Shown: piece after piece, positions 1 to 8,297 of the stretch
Numbering within the stretch: the first letter of the stretch is position 1
Layout of the letters: every line of letters begins with the position of its first letter
Assembly (NCBI RefSeq): GCF_000815105.2
Contig: NZ_CP010310.2
Location: 4,526,001 to 4,590,000, forward strand
Length of the DNA stretch: 64,000 nucleotides
Source: Pandoraea pulmonicola
Lineage (GTDB): Bacteria; Pseudomonadota; Gammaproteobacteria; Burkholderiales; Burkholderiaceae
Direction: 5' to 3'
Position numbers and translations under genes: made by a program
Notes under the pieces: model-generated
Databases searched by the model: none
What the model was told of the DNA's origin: nothing
Seen by the model: only the letters and a program-made list of their open reading frames with translations

Positions 1-113
1 AGATCAGGCTTGAGTCACCGTGACGACACGCGCATCGTGATCCGGATCAGTGAATCGGTGAAGCCGGATCACGCATCGTGGCATGCAGGGTCATGTGAGC
101 GCGCCACGCCCGA

Positions 114-443
114 TCAATGCGCCGATGACTTCGACCAGAGATTCATCACGAGCACACCCGCGATGATGAGCGCCATGCCAACCATGGCGGGCGCGTCGAG
201 CTTCTGGCCGAACAGCACGCGCGACGCGATCGAGATCAGCACGATGCCCAGCCCCGACCACATCGCATACGCAATGCCCACGGGAATCGTGCGCAGCGTG
301 AGCGACAACATGTAGAACGCCAATCCATAACCGGCCACGACGAGCGCCACCGGCCCCACGCGCGTGAATCCCTCCGACGCCTTGAGCGCCGACGTGGCGA
401 TCACCTCCGCCACAATCGCCACCAGCAAATACACGTACGCCAT
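114..443 (-). CDS. SMR-family multidrug efflux protein
   Basis: This is a 109-residue inner-membrane protein of the small multidrug resistance family, which exports cationic compounds in exchange for protons as a four-helix dimer. Four hydrophobic segments fill the whole length. Glu13 lies in the first helix (AEVIATSAL), matching the essential Glu14 of EmrE, and AYAMWSGLG in helix 3 carries the family Trp. The reading frame is open nine codons further upstream, but I chose the internal ATG at 443 because an AAAGGAG ribosome site precedes it and the length then matches the family. It stands alone and is divergent from alaC. Substrate class (drug or guanidinium) cannot be told from sequence alone. 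Confidence 0.9.
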   Translation of the reverse strand: MAYVYLLVAIVAEVIATSALKASEGFTRVGPVALVVAGYGLAFYMLSLTLRTIPVGIAYAMWSGLGIVLISIASRVLFGQKLDAPAMVGMALIIAGVLVMNLWSKSSAH

Positions 444-677
444 TACCACTCCTTTTGCCTGTGGACTCACGGGCGCCCATCATAACCGACGGCCCGCCCA
501 TCGCCTCGTCCGCCGTACCGATGCGCCAGTGCATCGATACACCGCTCCACATCCGGGCGACACCCTGCAAAAACCGCTTGCGCATTTGCGCCCCGCCGCG
601 CTAAAGTCGCCGTCACGGTGTGGCCGGCACACCGGCGTCGCTCGGACGGTTCCGGGCGCTTACGTTCCAGGATCATC

Positions 678-1895
678 ATGTCAGGCTCCCAGAGCTCGCG
701 CAGCTTTGCGCGCATCAATCGTCTTCCCCCGTACGTTTTCAATATCACCGCCGAACTGAAGATGGCGGCGCGCCGTCGCGGCGAAGACATCATCGACCTC
801 TCGATGGGCAACCCCGACGGGGCGACGCCTCCGCACATCGTCAACAAGCTCATCGAGGTCGCGCAACGCCCCGACACCCACGGCTATTCGACCTCGCGCG
901 GCATCCCGCGTCTGCGTCGCGCGATCACCCGCTGGTACAAGGATCGCTACGACGTGGAGCTCGATCCCGAACGCGAAGCCATCGTCACCATCGGTTCGAA
1001 GGAAGGCCTGGCTCACCTGATGCTCGCCACGCTGGATCAAGGCGACACGGTGCTCGTGCCGAATCCGTCGTACCCGATCCATATCTACGGCGCCGTGATC
1101 GCCGGCGCCAACATCCGCTCCGTGCCGATGACGCCCGGCATCGACTTCTTCTCCGAGCTCGAGCGCGGCATTCGCGAAAGCCATCCGAAGCCCAAGATGG
1201 TGATCCTCGGCTTCCCGTCGAACCCCACGGCGCAATGCGTCGAGCTGGAGTTCTTCGAGCGCGTGGTCGACCTCGCGCGCAAGCACGACATCCTCGTGGT
1301 GCACGATCTGGCCTACGCCGACATCGTCTACGACGGCTACAAGGCGCCGTCGATCATGCAAGTGCCCGGCGCGCAGGACGTCGCCGTGGAGTTCTTCACG
1401 CTGTCGAAGAGCTACAACATGGCGGGCTGGCGCATCGGCTTCATGGTCGGCAACCCGGAGCTGGTCGCCGCCCTCGCGCGCATCAAGAGCTATCACGATT
1501 ACGGCACATTCACGCCCGTCCAGGTCGCCGCCATCGCCGCGCTCGAGGGCGACCAACAGTGCGTGGAAGAGATTCGCGCGCAATACCAGCGCCGCCGCGA
1601 CGTGCTCTACAAGGGACTGACGGAAGCGGGCTGGGCCGTGGATCTGCCACGCGCGTCGATGTATATCTGGGCGCGCGTTCCGGAGCCGTATCGCTCACTC
1701 GGCTCGCTCGAATTCGCGAAGAAGCTGCTTGCCCAGGCGAAAGTCTCGGTCTCGCCCGGCATCGGTTTCGGAGAGTACGGCGACGAGTACGTGCGCTTCG
1801 CGCTGATCGAAAACGAATCGCGCATTCGTCAGGCCGTGCGCGGCATCAAACATATGTTCCGCGAGGATGGGCTCGTGCAGCCGGCCATCGCATAA
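678..1895 (+). CDS. alaC: Alanine/glutamate aminotransferase (AlaC type)
   Basis: A 405-residue cytoplasmic class I/II PLP-dependent aminotransferase, most like AlaC, which makes alanine from pyruvate and glutamate. The fold-type I signature is clear: the SNPTA loop near residue 181, the Asp/Tyr pair in [10 protein letters not shown] near 209-218, and the PLP lysine Lys244 in [10 protein letters not shown]. The frame is open 20 codons upstream, but the ATG at 678 ([10 protein letters not shown]) gives the normal family length and follows an AGGA-like site. A strong terminator follows immediately, so it is probably a single-gene transcript. Related enzymes act on other amino acids, so the exact substrate is inferred. 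Confidence 0.87.
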   Translation: MSGSQSSRSFARINRLPPYVFNITAELKMAARRRGEDIIDLSMGNPDGATPPHIVNKLIEVAQRPDTHGYSTSRGIPRLRRAITRWYKDRYDVELDPEREAIVTIGSKEGLAHLMLATLDQGDTVLVPNPSYPIHIYGAVIAGANIRSVPMTPGIDFFSELERGIRESHPKPKMVILGFPSNPTAQCVELEFFERVVDLARKHDILVVHDLAYADIVYDGYKAPSIMQVPGAQDVAVEFFTLSKSYNMAGWRIGFMVGNPELVAALARIKSYHDYGTFTPVQVAAIAALEGDQQCVEEIRAQYQRRRDVLYKGLTEAGWAVDLPRASMYIWARVPEPYRSLGSLEFAKKLLAQAKVSVSPGIGFGEYGDEYVRFALIENESRIRQAVRGIKHMFREDGLVQPAIA

Positions 1896-1914
1896 GTTGC
1901 AGACGCATCGGAAA

Positions 1915-1955
1915 GACATCGGGGCGCACTCGTCGGAGGCGCCCCGATGTCTTTT
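1915..1955 (+). terminator. Rho-independent terminator of alaC
   Basis: A perfect 13-bp stem (gacatcggggcgc pairing with gcgccccgatgtc, loop 1928-1938) is followed by TTTT. It starts 20 bp after the alaC stop. Confidence 0.92.
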
Positions 1956-2074
1956 CGGCGCTTGCCGGATTGTCGGCGGACACGGCCAATCCCGCTCGGC
2001 ACAACCTCCGACATACGACAAAACGCCACCGTGAACACGTTCGGATCCGTTTTGGATCAATAACGGTGACATAC

Positions 2075-2111
2075 GAGCCAAAGGGTCGTCGATACGACGA
2101 CCCTTTGGCTC
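2075..2111. repeat. 17-bp perfect palindrome with 3-nt loop
   Basis: Arms 2075-2091 and 2095-2111 are exact reverse complements separated by ATA. It lies just past the stop of the convergent secreted-protein gene. Neither side has a T tract, so it is not a canonical terminator. It may still stabilise or end the minus-strand transcript. Confidence 0.8.
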
Positions 2112-2133
2112 ACGGTGCCTTATTCTGTCCGGA

Positions 2134-2553
2134 TCACGGCTTCATTTCGAATGTGCAGCTTTGAGGAGAGCCTTTCGTTTCGCAATCCCATGTTGTGCGG
2201 TTCACAACTTTCCAATTGTCCCCCGTCACGTGCCCCGCATTTCGCTGGACCATGCTGACGCCACCGCCAGAACCACCTTCGTACTGGCAGATGACCTTTG
2301 CATCTTTCCCGCTGCCCATGAAACGTGCTGCGGTAAAAACCAGACTCTTGAGCAGAGCGTCAGTGGCCCCGTAATCCATATTCGCCGAACCTTTCCAACT
2401 GCTGCCATTTGCATTCGCAGAATATTTAATGATATTGCCTTCAATCTTCTGGCTGATATCGCCAACCGCCGGACACGCATTGCCGGCCGCGAATGCCACC
2501 GAGCAGCTTGCAGAGCACAATGTTGCAATGAAGATCGACTTCATGACGCGCAT
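2134..2553 (-). CDS. Small secreted protein of unknown function
   Basis: A 139-residue protein with a Sec signal peptide (MRVMKSIFIATLCSASC.., predicted cut after the AFA near residue 20-22), so mature protein of about 115 residues is expected in the periplasm or outside. The mature part holds four cysteines (CPAVGD, ICQYE, DCET, SCTF), which could form two disulfides. The ATG at 2553 is chosen because AGGAG precedes it and it begins the signal peptide; the frame stays open upstream without coding character. Layout and the CPAVGDI start loosely recall DUF3757-type secreted proteins, but I cannot confirm this. No partner gene is evident; it converges on alaC. Confidence 0.72.
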   Translation of the reverse strand: MRVMKSIFIATLCSASCSVAFAAGNACPAVGDISQKIEGNIIKYSANANGSSWKGSANMDYGATDALLKSLVFTAARFMGSGKDAKVICQYEGGSGGGVSMVQRNAGHVTGDNWKVVNRTTWDCETKGSPQSCTFEMKP

Positions 2554-2816
2554 GGAACTCTCCTGAAGGAAACCGCATTGAAGATGGCCGCTCATATTGC
2601 ACACGGCGAGCGACTCTCCCTCCCCCCGACGAGAAAACCCGGATTCGAGGGAATTTTCATTTTCCGCGGAACAATTCCCAAGCAATGTCCGATGCACATA
2701 ATTTGGGCGAATTCCTATTTTTCGACGGAATAGGCCCATGCAAGGAAAAAGGGAGGCCGAAGCCTCCCTCATTCCCAAAAAACGCTGTCAACGGGACGTC
2801 TCACTCGCGCTCAGGA

Positions 2817-3239
2817 TCAAGCCGGCAACCACTCCTGCAACGTCACCTCGATGGTAATGAACGCGAGATTGCCACCGCGCACGAAGCGCCCGGCGAACAT
2901 GCGCCCGTCGGTGTCGGCGACCATGCCATGCAACATCGGCAGTGTGCGCGAAGCGTCGGCGTGTGTGTCGACCTCGCCGAACACGTTGAGGATTTCCACG
3001 CCGGGGCCGGTGACGATCTGCTCGCGCCAGCCGTCACCCGCGCGAAACGCGAGCCGCGCGTCGATCAGGCTGCCGACCGCGCCACGCACGATGGCCCGCG
3101 CAATGCCATGCTCGGTGCACAACGCTTCGATGCTCTCGGTCAGATCCTGATTCGGCTTGAGGCGGGCCACCACCAATCGGCCCAGCGTGCCATTTTCGAT
3201 GGCGACGGGAATGTCGGCTACGTCGGATGCTGCGCTCAT
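2817..3239 (-). CDS. PPC/DUF296-domain protein, second of a pair
   Basis: A 140-residue protein made of one PPC (plant and prokaryote conserved, DUF296) domain: LKPNQDLTESIEALCTEHGI, a GAVGSLIDARLAF strand, VEILNVFGEV and a LHGMVADTDGRMF segment. Bacterial members form trimers that usually bind a metal through histidines; here the usual GGH is replaced by AGR, so part of the site appears lost. Its ATG overlaps the stop of the upstream gene (ATGA, 3236-3239), so the two are translationally coupled and probably form a heteromer. It is the last gene of the thiolase / CoA-ligase operon. Function unknown; a role in the same catabolic route is inference. Confidence 0.8.
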   Translation of the reverse strand: MSAASDVADIPVAIENGTLGRLVVARLKPNQDLTESIEALCTEHGIARAIVRGAVGSLIDARLAFRAGDGWREQIVTGPGVEILNVFGEVDTHADASRTLPMLHGMVADTDGRMFAGRFVRGGNLAFITIEVTLQEWLPA

Positions 3240-3772
3240 GACAGATCTCCGGCAACGGGATGGAGCAGATGGAAACGTGTCTCCTCGTCCTCTCCGGTCA
3301 CATAACCGCCGTGCTCGAACAGGCACAGACGGATGACCACGGGCTCGTCGCCGGCCCATGTGTGATCGAGGATGAGGTGACCGCCGTGCAATTCGCCGCT
3401 CGGGTCGGAAAACCCTGCATGGCAATGCATCAACGTGGCACCGTCGGCCGTTCGGCCCACGGTGATCGCGCCACCGATCAGATCCACTTCCCGGGTTTCG
3501 TCGACCGGCGCCCCATAGCCGAAAGGGCGCTCCTTGTCCGCGGTGTTCTCGATCATGTGATACCGCAGACCTCGCGCGGTGCCCGCGCAAAAACGGCCGA
3601 CGCCGCCGCCGTACGCATAGCGGGATAACGCCGCGCGTAACGACTCGCCGAGATTCGCACCAGACCGGATCGTCACGCGCAGTTCGTGCTGCCCGCTCAG
3701 CACGCAGTCTTCCACACGGGGTAACGTGGGGACGCCTGCATGCCGATAGATCCGTGAAAGCGCAGGTTTCAT
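3236..3772 (-). CDS. PPC/DUF296-domain protein, first of a pair
   Basis: A 178-residue protein with a PPC/DUF296 domain. Unlike its downstream partner it keeps the histidine-rich metal signature MHCHAGFSDPSGELHGGHL (HxH followed by GGH). The ATG at 3772 overlaps the acyl-CoA ligase stop (ATGA, 3769-3772), so it is coupled to that gene as well. The first 25 residues have no domain match I recognise. In known operons such proteins accompany acyl-CoA or aromatic catabolism genes without a proven reaction. A metal-dependent hydrolytic or scaffolding role in the same pathway is possible, but this is inference. Confidence 0.8.
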   Translation of the reverse strand: MKPALSRIYRHAGVPTLPRVEDCVLSGQHELRVTIRSGANLGESLRAALSRYAYGGGVGRFCAGTARGLRYHMIENTADKERPFGYGAPVDETREVDLIGGAITVGRTADGATLMHCHAGFSDPSGELHGGHLILDHTWAGDEPVVIRLCLFEHGGYVTGEDEETRFHLLHPVAGDLS

Positions 3773-5346
3773 AGTCGATAGTCTCCTTGCTCTTCGAGCA
3801 TCGTCTTGATTTGCTTTTTCACGATCTTGCCGTAGCCCGACTTGGGCATGGCATTCCAGAACACGAAGCGACGCGGCCACTTGTAGCGGGCAATACGCGC
3901 TTCGAGATGTCCGAGCAGTTCATCGGCCTGAGCGGCCATGCCTTCCCGGGCGACCACTACCGCGAGCCCGCTCTCGCCCCACTTGGGGTCAGGCACGCCA
4001 AGCACCGCGCACTCGGAAACCGCCGGGTGCGTGAGCAACGCTTCCTCGATCTCGCGCGGATAGACGTTCGAGCCACCCGAGATGTACATGTCCGACGCCC
4101 GCCCCGTGATGTACAGGAAGCCCTGTTCGTCCACGTGCCCCAGGTCGCCGGTATGGAACCAGTCGTCCTTGAACGCCTTGGCGTTCGCCTCCGGATTGTT
4201 GTGATACCCCATGAACACCGCCGGGCCGCGCACGCAAATCTCGCCCGAGGCGAACGGCGGTTGACGCTGCCCCGTCTCGTCGAGGATCGCCACCTCCATG
4301 CCGGTGCGCGGCATGCCGCAGGTGCCCACGCGTGCATCGGGGGCGTCGTCGTCATCGCTGTGCAGCCAGGGCGGCAGCACCGTGATGTTGCCCGTGACCT
4401 CGCCGAGCCCGTAGTACTGCACGAGCACCCGGCCCAGCTTCTGGAGCGCGTACTTCTGATCGGCACGATACATCGGCGCGCCCGCGTAGATCACGAAGCG
4501 CAGCGAACTGTGGTCGTAGCGATCCACGGCCGGATCCTCGACCAGCATCTTGACGATGGTCGGCACCGTGAACATGTTGTCCACGCGGTGACGTTCGATG
4601 GCCTGCCAGACCTGCTCGGCATCCATCTTTTCTCCCGGCAGCAGCACGCTCGCCGCACCGCGCGCCGTGTTCACGATGGCGTGAATACCCGCACCGTGCG
4701 ACAGCGGTGCGACGACCATCGAGCGGCTGCGATAGGTGATGCCCGGCATCAGATCGGCCAGGTGATTGGTCACGACGAAGGCCATCTGTCCGTGCGAGAG
4801 CACGCCGGCCTTGGGATGTCCCGTCGTACCCGACGTATAGAAGAACCACAGCGGGTCTTCGTACTCGACTTCCGCTTCGTAGCCCGGCGCGCCCCGATGC
4901 TCGGCGACCAGCGTCTCGTAGTGCAGCTCGCCTGCACGCGGCGTCCCCAGCGCAATCACGTGACGCAGCGCCGGCGAGGCGGCGCGCACGGCGTCCACAT
5001 GGCCCTCGAAGCCGGCATCGTAGATCATTGCGCACGCCCCGCTCGACTGACCGAGATAAGCCGCCTCGGGCGCCGTAATGCGGAAGTTCGTCGGCACCCA
5101 GACCATCCCCAGCCGGAACGCAATCCATGCGCTCTCGAAGATCTGCAGATTGTTGCGCGAGTGCACCAGCAGTTTGTCACCCTTGCCCACGCCCAGTTGG
5201 CGCAGCGCGTCGACGACGGCGTTCACGCGCGCATCGATCTCGCCCCACGTATGCACCTTGTCGCCGATGATCACACCGGGCTCGTCGGGGTGCCGTCTTG
5301 CAACGTCGGCCAGCAGACGGCCGAGATTCATGACCTTCTTGAGCAT
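3769..5346 (-). CDS. Acyl-CoA synthetase (AMP-forming, class I)
   Basis: A 525-residue ANL-superfamily ligase that activates a carboxylic acid to its CoA thioester through an acyl-adenylate. The P-loop YTSGTTGHPK (from residue 170), YYGLGEVTGN, the WFHTGDLG hinge region and the C-terminal catalytic lysine region (SGYGKIVKKQ) are all present. I start at the ATG at 5346 with GGGAG upstream; the ATG at 5331 is an alternative and the frame is open to 5457. It is second in the operon after the thiolase, 114 bp downstream, and overlaps the next gene by 4 bp. The substrate is not deducible; a medium-chain or aryl acid would fit the TRAP transporter encoded opposite. Confidence 0.88.
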   Translation of the reverse strand: MLKKVMNLGRLLADVARRHPDEPGVIIGDKVHTWGEIDARVNAVVDALRQLGVGKGDKLLVHSRNNLQIFESAWIAFRLGMVWVPTNFRITAPEAAYLGQSSGACAMIYDAGFEGHVDAVRAASPALRHVIALGTPRAGELHYETLVAEHRGAPGYEAEVEYEDPLWFFYTSGTTGHPKAGVLSHGQMAFVVTNHLADLMPGITYRSRSMVVAPLSHGAGIHAIVNTARGAASVLLPGEKMDAEQVWQAIERHRVDNMFTVPTIVKMLVEDPAVDRYDHSSLRFVIYAGAPMYRADQKYALQKLGRVLVQYYGLGEVTGNITVLPPWLHSDDDDAPDARVGTCGMPRTGMEVAILDETGQRQPPFASGEICVRGPAVFMGYHNNPEANAKAFKDDWFHTGDLGHVDEQGFLYITGRASDMYISGGSNVYPREIEEALLTHPAVSECAVLGVPDPKWGESGLAVVVAREGMAAQADELLGHLEARIARYKWPRRFVFWNAMPKSGYGKIVKKQIKTMLEEQGDYRL

Positions 5347-5460
5347 TTCGCTCGTCTCCCAATTCTTATTGCTCAGTCTTGCTTCCTGCCCCGCACCCGG
5401 CACGCATACCGGGCGCAGGACATGGTCGAACACGGCCGGGGGTGCGCCCGGCAGCACGCA

Positions 5461-6627
5461 TCAACGCGCCTCGAGAATGCTCACGTAGTTCGCCACCGCG
5501 GCGCCGCCCATGTTGAACACGCCCGCGAGACGGGCCTCGGGAATCTGCATCTCGCCGGCCGTGCCGGTCAGTTGCATCGCGGCCATCACGTGCATGGACA
5601 CGCCCGTGGCGCCGACCGGGTGACCCTTCGCCTTCAGGCCGCCCGAGGGGTTGACCGGCAGCAGGCCGTTTTTCTCGGTGATACCTTCGGCGATCACATT
5701 CGCGCCCTGTCCGGGCTTGGCGAGCCCCATCGCTTCGTATTCGATGAGTTCGGCGATGGTGAAGCAGTCGTGCGTCTCGACGAGCGAGAGGTCCTTCAAC
5801 GAGACGCCCGCCACGCCCAGCGCCTGACGCCAGGCATGCTGTCCCCCTTCGAACGCGAGCGGATCGCGACGCGAGAGCGGCAGATAGTCGTTGACCTGCA
5901 CCGCGGCACGGAAGCCGACAGCCTTGGGCATCGAGCGCGCCACGTCGGCCTTCGAGATCACGAGCGCGGCGGCGCCGTCGGAGACCATGGAGCAGTCGGT
6001 GCGCTTGAGCGGCCCGGCGACGAACGGGTTTTTCTCGGACACGGTGCGGCAGAAGTCGTAGCCGAAGTCGCGCCGCATGTGCGCGTACGGATTGACCGAG
6101 CCGTTGCGATGGTTCTTCGCTGCGATGCGTGCGAGGGCGTCGGACTGGTCGCCGTAGCGATCGAAGTACGCTTGCGCGATGGTGCCGAACACGCCGGCAA
6201 AGCCGCCCGGAATGCCGGCCTCCTCGCGCGCATAGGAACACTTGAGCAACACCTCGCCGACCTGCGGCGTGGCGAGCTCGGTCATCTTCTCGAAGCCGAT
6301 CACGAGCACGTGCGTGGCCTTGCCCGCTTCGATGGACTGCAGGCCGCCATGGACCGCGGCCGACCCCGTCGCACACGCATTCTCGTAGCGCGTGGCGGGT
6401 TTGAAACGCAGCCCGGGAATACGGTTGAAGACGAGCGACGACGGGAAATCCTGATACAGGAAACCGCCATTGAAAGTGCCGACGTGAATGGAATCGATCT
6501 GCTCGGGCGCGAGGCCCGCGTCGTCGAGGGCGGCCTGTGCGACATCGGCCAGCAGAACCTCGGCATCGACGTTATCGAGTTTGCCGAACTGGGAGTGGGC
6601 CCAGCCGGTAATGCATGCAGCAACCAT
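5461..6627 (-). CDS. Thiolase-family acetyl-CoA acyltransferase
   Basis: A 388-residue thiolase that would cleave a 3-oxoacyl-CoA to release acetyl-CoA or propionyl-CoA, or run in reverse. Catalytic residues are in place: Cys85 in ENACATGSAA, His286 in ETHDCF, and His336 in KGHPVGATG. The HDCF motif is the form seen in SCP2-type thiolases rather than in FadA. The start at 6627 (MVAACITGW) has GGAGA upstream and normal family length; the frame is open upstream to 7014 but that region is the regulatory spacer. It is the first gene of the minus-strand operon and sits about 40 bp downstream of a sigma-54 promoter. Confidence 0.87.
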   Translation of the reverse strand: MVAACITGWAHSQFGKLDNVDAEVLLADVAQAALDDAGLAPEQIDSIHVGTFNGGFLYQDFPSSLVFNRIPGLRFKPATRYENACATGSAAVHGGLQSIEAGKATHVLVIGFEKMTELATPQVGEVLLKCSYAREEAGIPGGFAGVFGTIAQAYFDRYGDQSDALARIAAKNHRNGSVNPYAHMRRDFGYDFCRTVSEKNPFVAGPLKRTDCSMVSDGAAALVISKADVARSMPKAVGFRAAVQVNDYLPLSRRDPLAFEGGQHAWRQALGVAGVSLKDLSLVETHDCFTIAELIEYEAMGLAKPGQGANVIAEGITEKNGLLPVNPSGGLKAKGHPVGATGVSMHVMAAMQLTGTAGEMQIPEARLAGVFNMGGAAVANYVSILEAR

Positions 6628-6666
6628 GAAGTGTCTCCGGGAAATGGGGTCATCCAGACTCCGGTG

Positions 6667-6683
6667 AGCAATTTCGATGCCAG
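6667..6683 (-). promoter_or_regulatory. Sigma-54 promoter of the thiolase operon
   Basis: Read on the minus strand, CTGGCATCGAAATTGCT matches the -24/-12 consensus (GG, ten bases, GC) almost fully. It lies 40 bp before the thiolase start, a normal leader length. Confidence 0.8.
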
Positions 6684-6884
6684 ACATGCGTGCGGCACGA
6701 CAACGACGCGCTGTGACGGGCATCGACTGCGAATTGCGCCGCCGTGGCGACATCGCGCGCTTGTGGCGCGCCTGCAATTGACGTAAGCGTAAGGCCGGTT
6801 TCCCCGGGCCATCAAGTGAATTCGGATGCGCACGAGGTGAATTAAATTTGCCGCATTGCAACACGGCTGCCCCAGCCGCCCACT

Positions 6885-6900
6885 TGCGACACCTGTCGCA
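6885..6900. promoter_or_regulatory. Activator site 1 (TGCGACA-N2-TGTCGCA)
   Basis: TGCGACACCTGTCGCA is a palindrome with a 2-bp centre. It is about 200 bp upstream of the minus-strand sigma-54 promoter, a usual distance for an enhancer-binding protein. Confidence 0.75.
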
Positions 6901-6919
6901 GGGGTGTCGTGCCGCGGCA

Positions 6920-6934
6920 GTGACACCTGTCGCA
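6920..6934. promoter_or_regulatory. Activator site 2 (one arm imperfect)
   Basis: GTGACACCTGTCGCA repeats the site-1 sequence with a changed left arm (TGACA in place of CGACA). Its centre is about 35 bp from the centre of site 1. Confidence 0.7.
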
Positions 6935-6948
6935 CCCCGCGGCGCGAA

Positions 6949-6964
6949 TGCGACAGGTGTCGCA
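6949..6964. promoter_or_regulatory. Activator site 3 (TGCGACA-N2-TGTCGCA)
   Basis: TGCGACAGGTGTCGCA is the exact reverse complement of site 1. It lies about 165 bp upstream of the plus-strand sigma-54 promoter. Confidence 0.75.
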
Positions 6965-7129
6965 CGGCCGTCCGATGTGGCCTTGGCGCGCTGCACGGCG
7001 GCGGCAGACGCCAATGCCGACGCGGCCGCTCGCGCCCGCCTGTCATCGGGCCGCTGTGGCGAGTGAATCCTGGCCCCGGGTTTTCACGTATGCTCGACAA
7101 CGTAAGGGTTTTCCCGTCCGCCCTGCGAT

Positions 7130-7146
7130 CTGGCATTCGATTTGCG
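7130..7146 (+). promoter_or_regulatory. Sigma-54 promoter of the TRAP operon
   Basis: CTGGCATTCGATTTGCG has the GG-N10-GC spacing and keeps CTGGCA and TTGC of the consensus. It lies about 130 bp before the dctP-like start. Confidence 0.8.
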
Positions 7147-7277
7147 TAAGATAGTCGAGCCACTTGCGAGTCGCCCAGCGCGCGAATGTCGAGTTGGCCG
7201 AAACGTTGCACGGCAACACGCGCAATCGCTTCGCGCTTCAGACGCAGTCACTAAACCTATAACAGGAGACATGCAGT

Positions 7278-8297
7278 ATGAGCACTATGGATCGTCGCCA
7301 CTTCATCAAGGTCGTGGCCGCCGCGTCGGCCGCCGCCGCCACGGGGTTGTACCAGACGCAGGCCCACGCGGCCGAATTCACCCTGAAGTTCGCCAACAAC
7401 CTGCCGATCAGCCATCCGATGAACATCCGTGCCAAGGAAATGGCGCAGAAGATCGCGGAGCAATCGAAGGGCCGTATCGACTTCCAGATCTACCCGAACA
7501 ACCAGCTCGGCTCCGATAGCGACATGCTCAGCCAGATTCGCTCGGGCGCCATCGACTACTTCACGCTCTCGCCGCTGATTCTCGGCACGCTCGTGCCCTC
7601 GGCGCAGATTTCGGGCGTGGGCTTCGCGTTCAAGGACTACAGCCAGGTGTGGGCGGCCATGGACGGCGACCTCGGCGCCCACGTGCGCGGCCAGATCGCC
7701 AAGACGTCGGTGTTCGCCTTCGACAAGATCTGGGAGAACGGCTATCGCCAGATCACCACGAGCAACCGCCCGATCAACTCGCCGGCCGATCTGAAGGGCC
7801 TGAAGATCCGCGTGCCGACAAGCCCGCTGTGGACGTCGATGTTCCGCGCGTTCGACTCCTCGCCCACGTCGATCAACTTTGCCGAAGTGTATTCGGCCCT
7901 GCAGACGCACATCGTCGAAGCGCAGGAAAATCCGCTCGCGCTGCTCACCACGGCCAAGCTCTACGAGGTGCAGAAGTACGTGTCGATGACGAATCACATG
8001 TGGGACGGCTTCTGGTTCCTCGCCAACAAGCAGAAGTGGGACAAGCTGCCGAAGGACCTGCAGGCGATCGTGACCGCCAACGTGAACGCGGCCGCCATGG
8101 CGCAACGCGACGACGTGCGCAAGCTCAACGACGGCGTGATGGTCGAGCTCAAGCAGAAGGGTCTCGTGTTCAACGCACCGAACAACGAGCAGTTCCGCGA
8201 GAAGCTCCGTTCGGCGGGCTTCTATGCCGAGTGGCACAAGAAGTTCGGCGACGAGGCATGGGCCATGTTGGAAAAGTACACCGGGAAGCTCGCGTAA
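7278..8297 (+). CDS. TRAP transporter substrate-binding protein (DctP family)
   Basis: A 339-residue periplasmic solute receptor of a tripartite ATP-independent transporter. The N-terminus MSTMDRRHFIK with a hydrophobic stretch and AHAA near residue 29-32 is a twin-arginine (Tat) signal, so it is probably exported folded. The body shows DctP-family features: FANNLPISHPMNIRAKEMAQKI, the LGSDSDMLSQIRSG segment, and the LKGLKIRVPTSPLW region, whose Arg usually grips the substrate carboxylate. AGGAG 9 bp upstream supports the ATG at 7278. It is the first gene after the sigma-54 promoter. The ligand is probably a carboxylic acid, judged from the family and the CoA ligase encoded opposite. Confidence 0.9.
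   Translation: MSTMDRRHFIKVVAAASAAAATGLYQTQAHAAEFTLKFANNLPISHPMNIRAKEMAQKIAEQSKGRIDFQIYPNNQLGSDSDMLSQIRSGAIDYFTLSPLILGTLVPSAQISGVGFAFKDYSQVWAAMDGDLGAHVRGQIAKTSVFAFDKIWENGYRQITTSNRPINSPADLKGLKIRVPTSPLWTSMFRAFDSSPTSINFAEVYSALQTHIVEAQENPLALLTTAKLYEVQKYVSMTNHMWDGFWFLANKQKWDKLPKDLQAIVTANVNAAAMAQRDDVRKLNDGVMVELKQKGLVFNAPNNEQFREKLRSAGFYAEWHKKFGDEAWAMLEKYTGKLA

Larger units (their letters stand above)
6628..7277. promoter_or_regulatory. Divergent control region of the catabolic island
   Basis: This 650-bp gap holds no convincing gene. It contains two outward-facing sigma-54 promoters (6667-6683 on the minus strand and 7130-7146 on the plus strand). Between them are three copies of a 16-bp palindrome (6885-6900, 6920-6934, 6949-6964). 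The layout is that of shared upstream activator sites serving the thiolase operon on one side and the TRAP transporter operon on the other. Confidence 0.8.

Noticed and set aside
3787..6786. A 999-codon plus-strand open frame opposite the CoA ligase and thiolase.
   Set aside because: Long antisense frames are common in GC-rich DNA. The translation is rich in Arg and His with no family match and no ribosome site. The opposite strand has complete enzymes.
6856..6873. A third sigma-54-like promoter (GG-N10-GC on the minus strand, at GCAACACGGCTGCC).
   Set aside because: Only the fixed GG/GC spacing and a few flanking bases match. It lies 12 bp from an activator site and more than 200 bp from the thiolase start, and the promoter at 6667-6683 fits far better.
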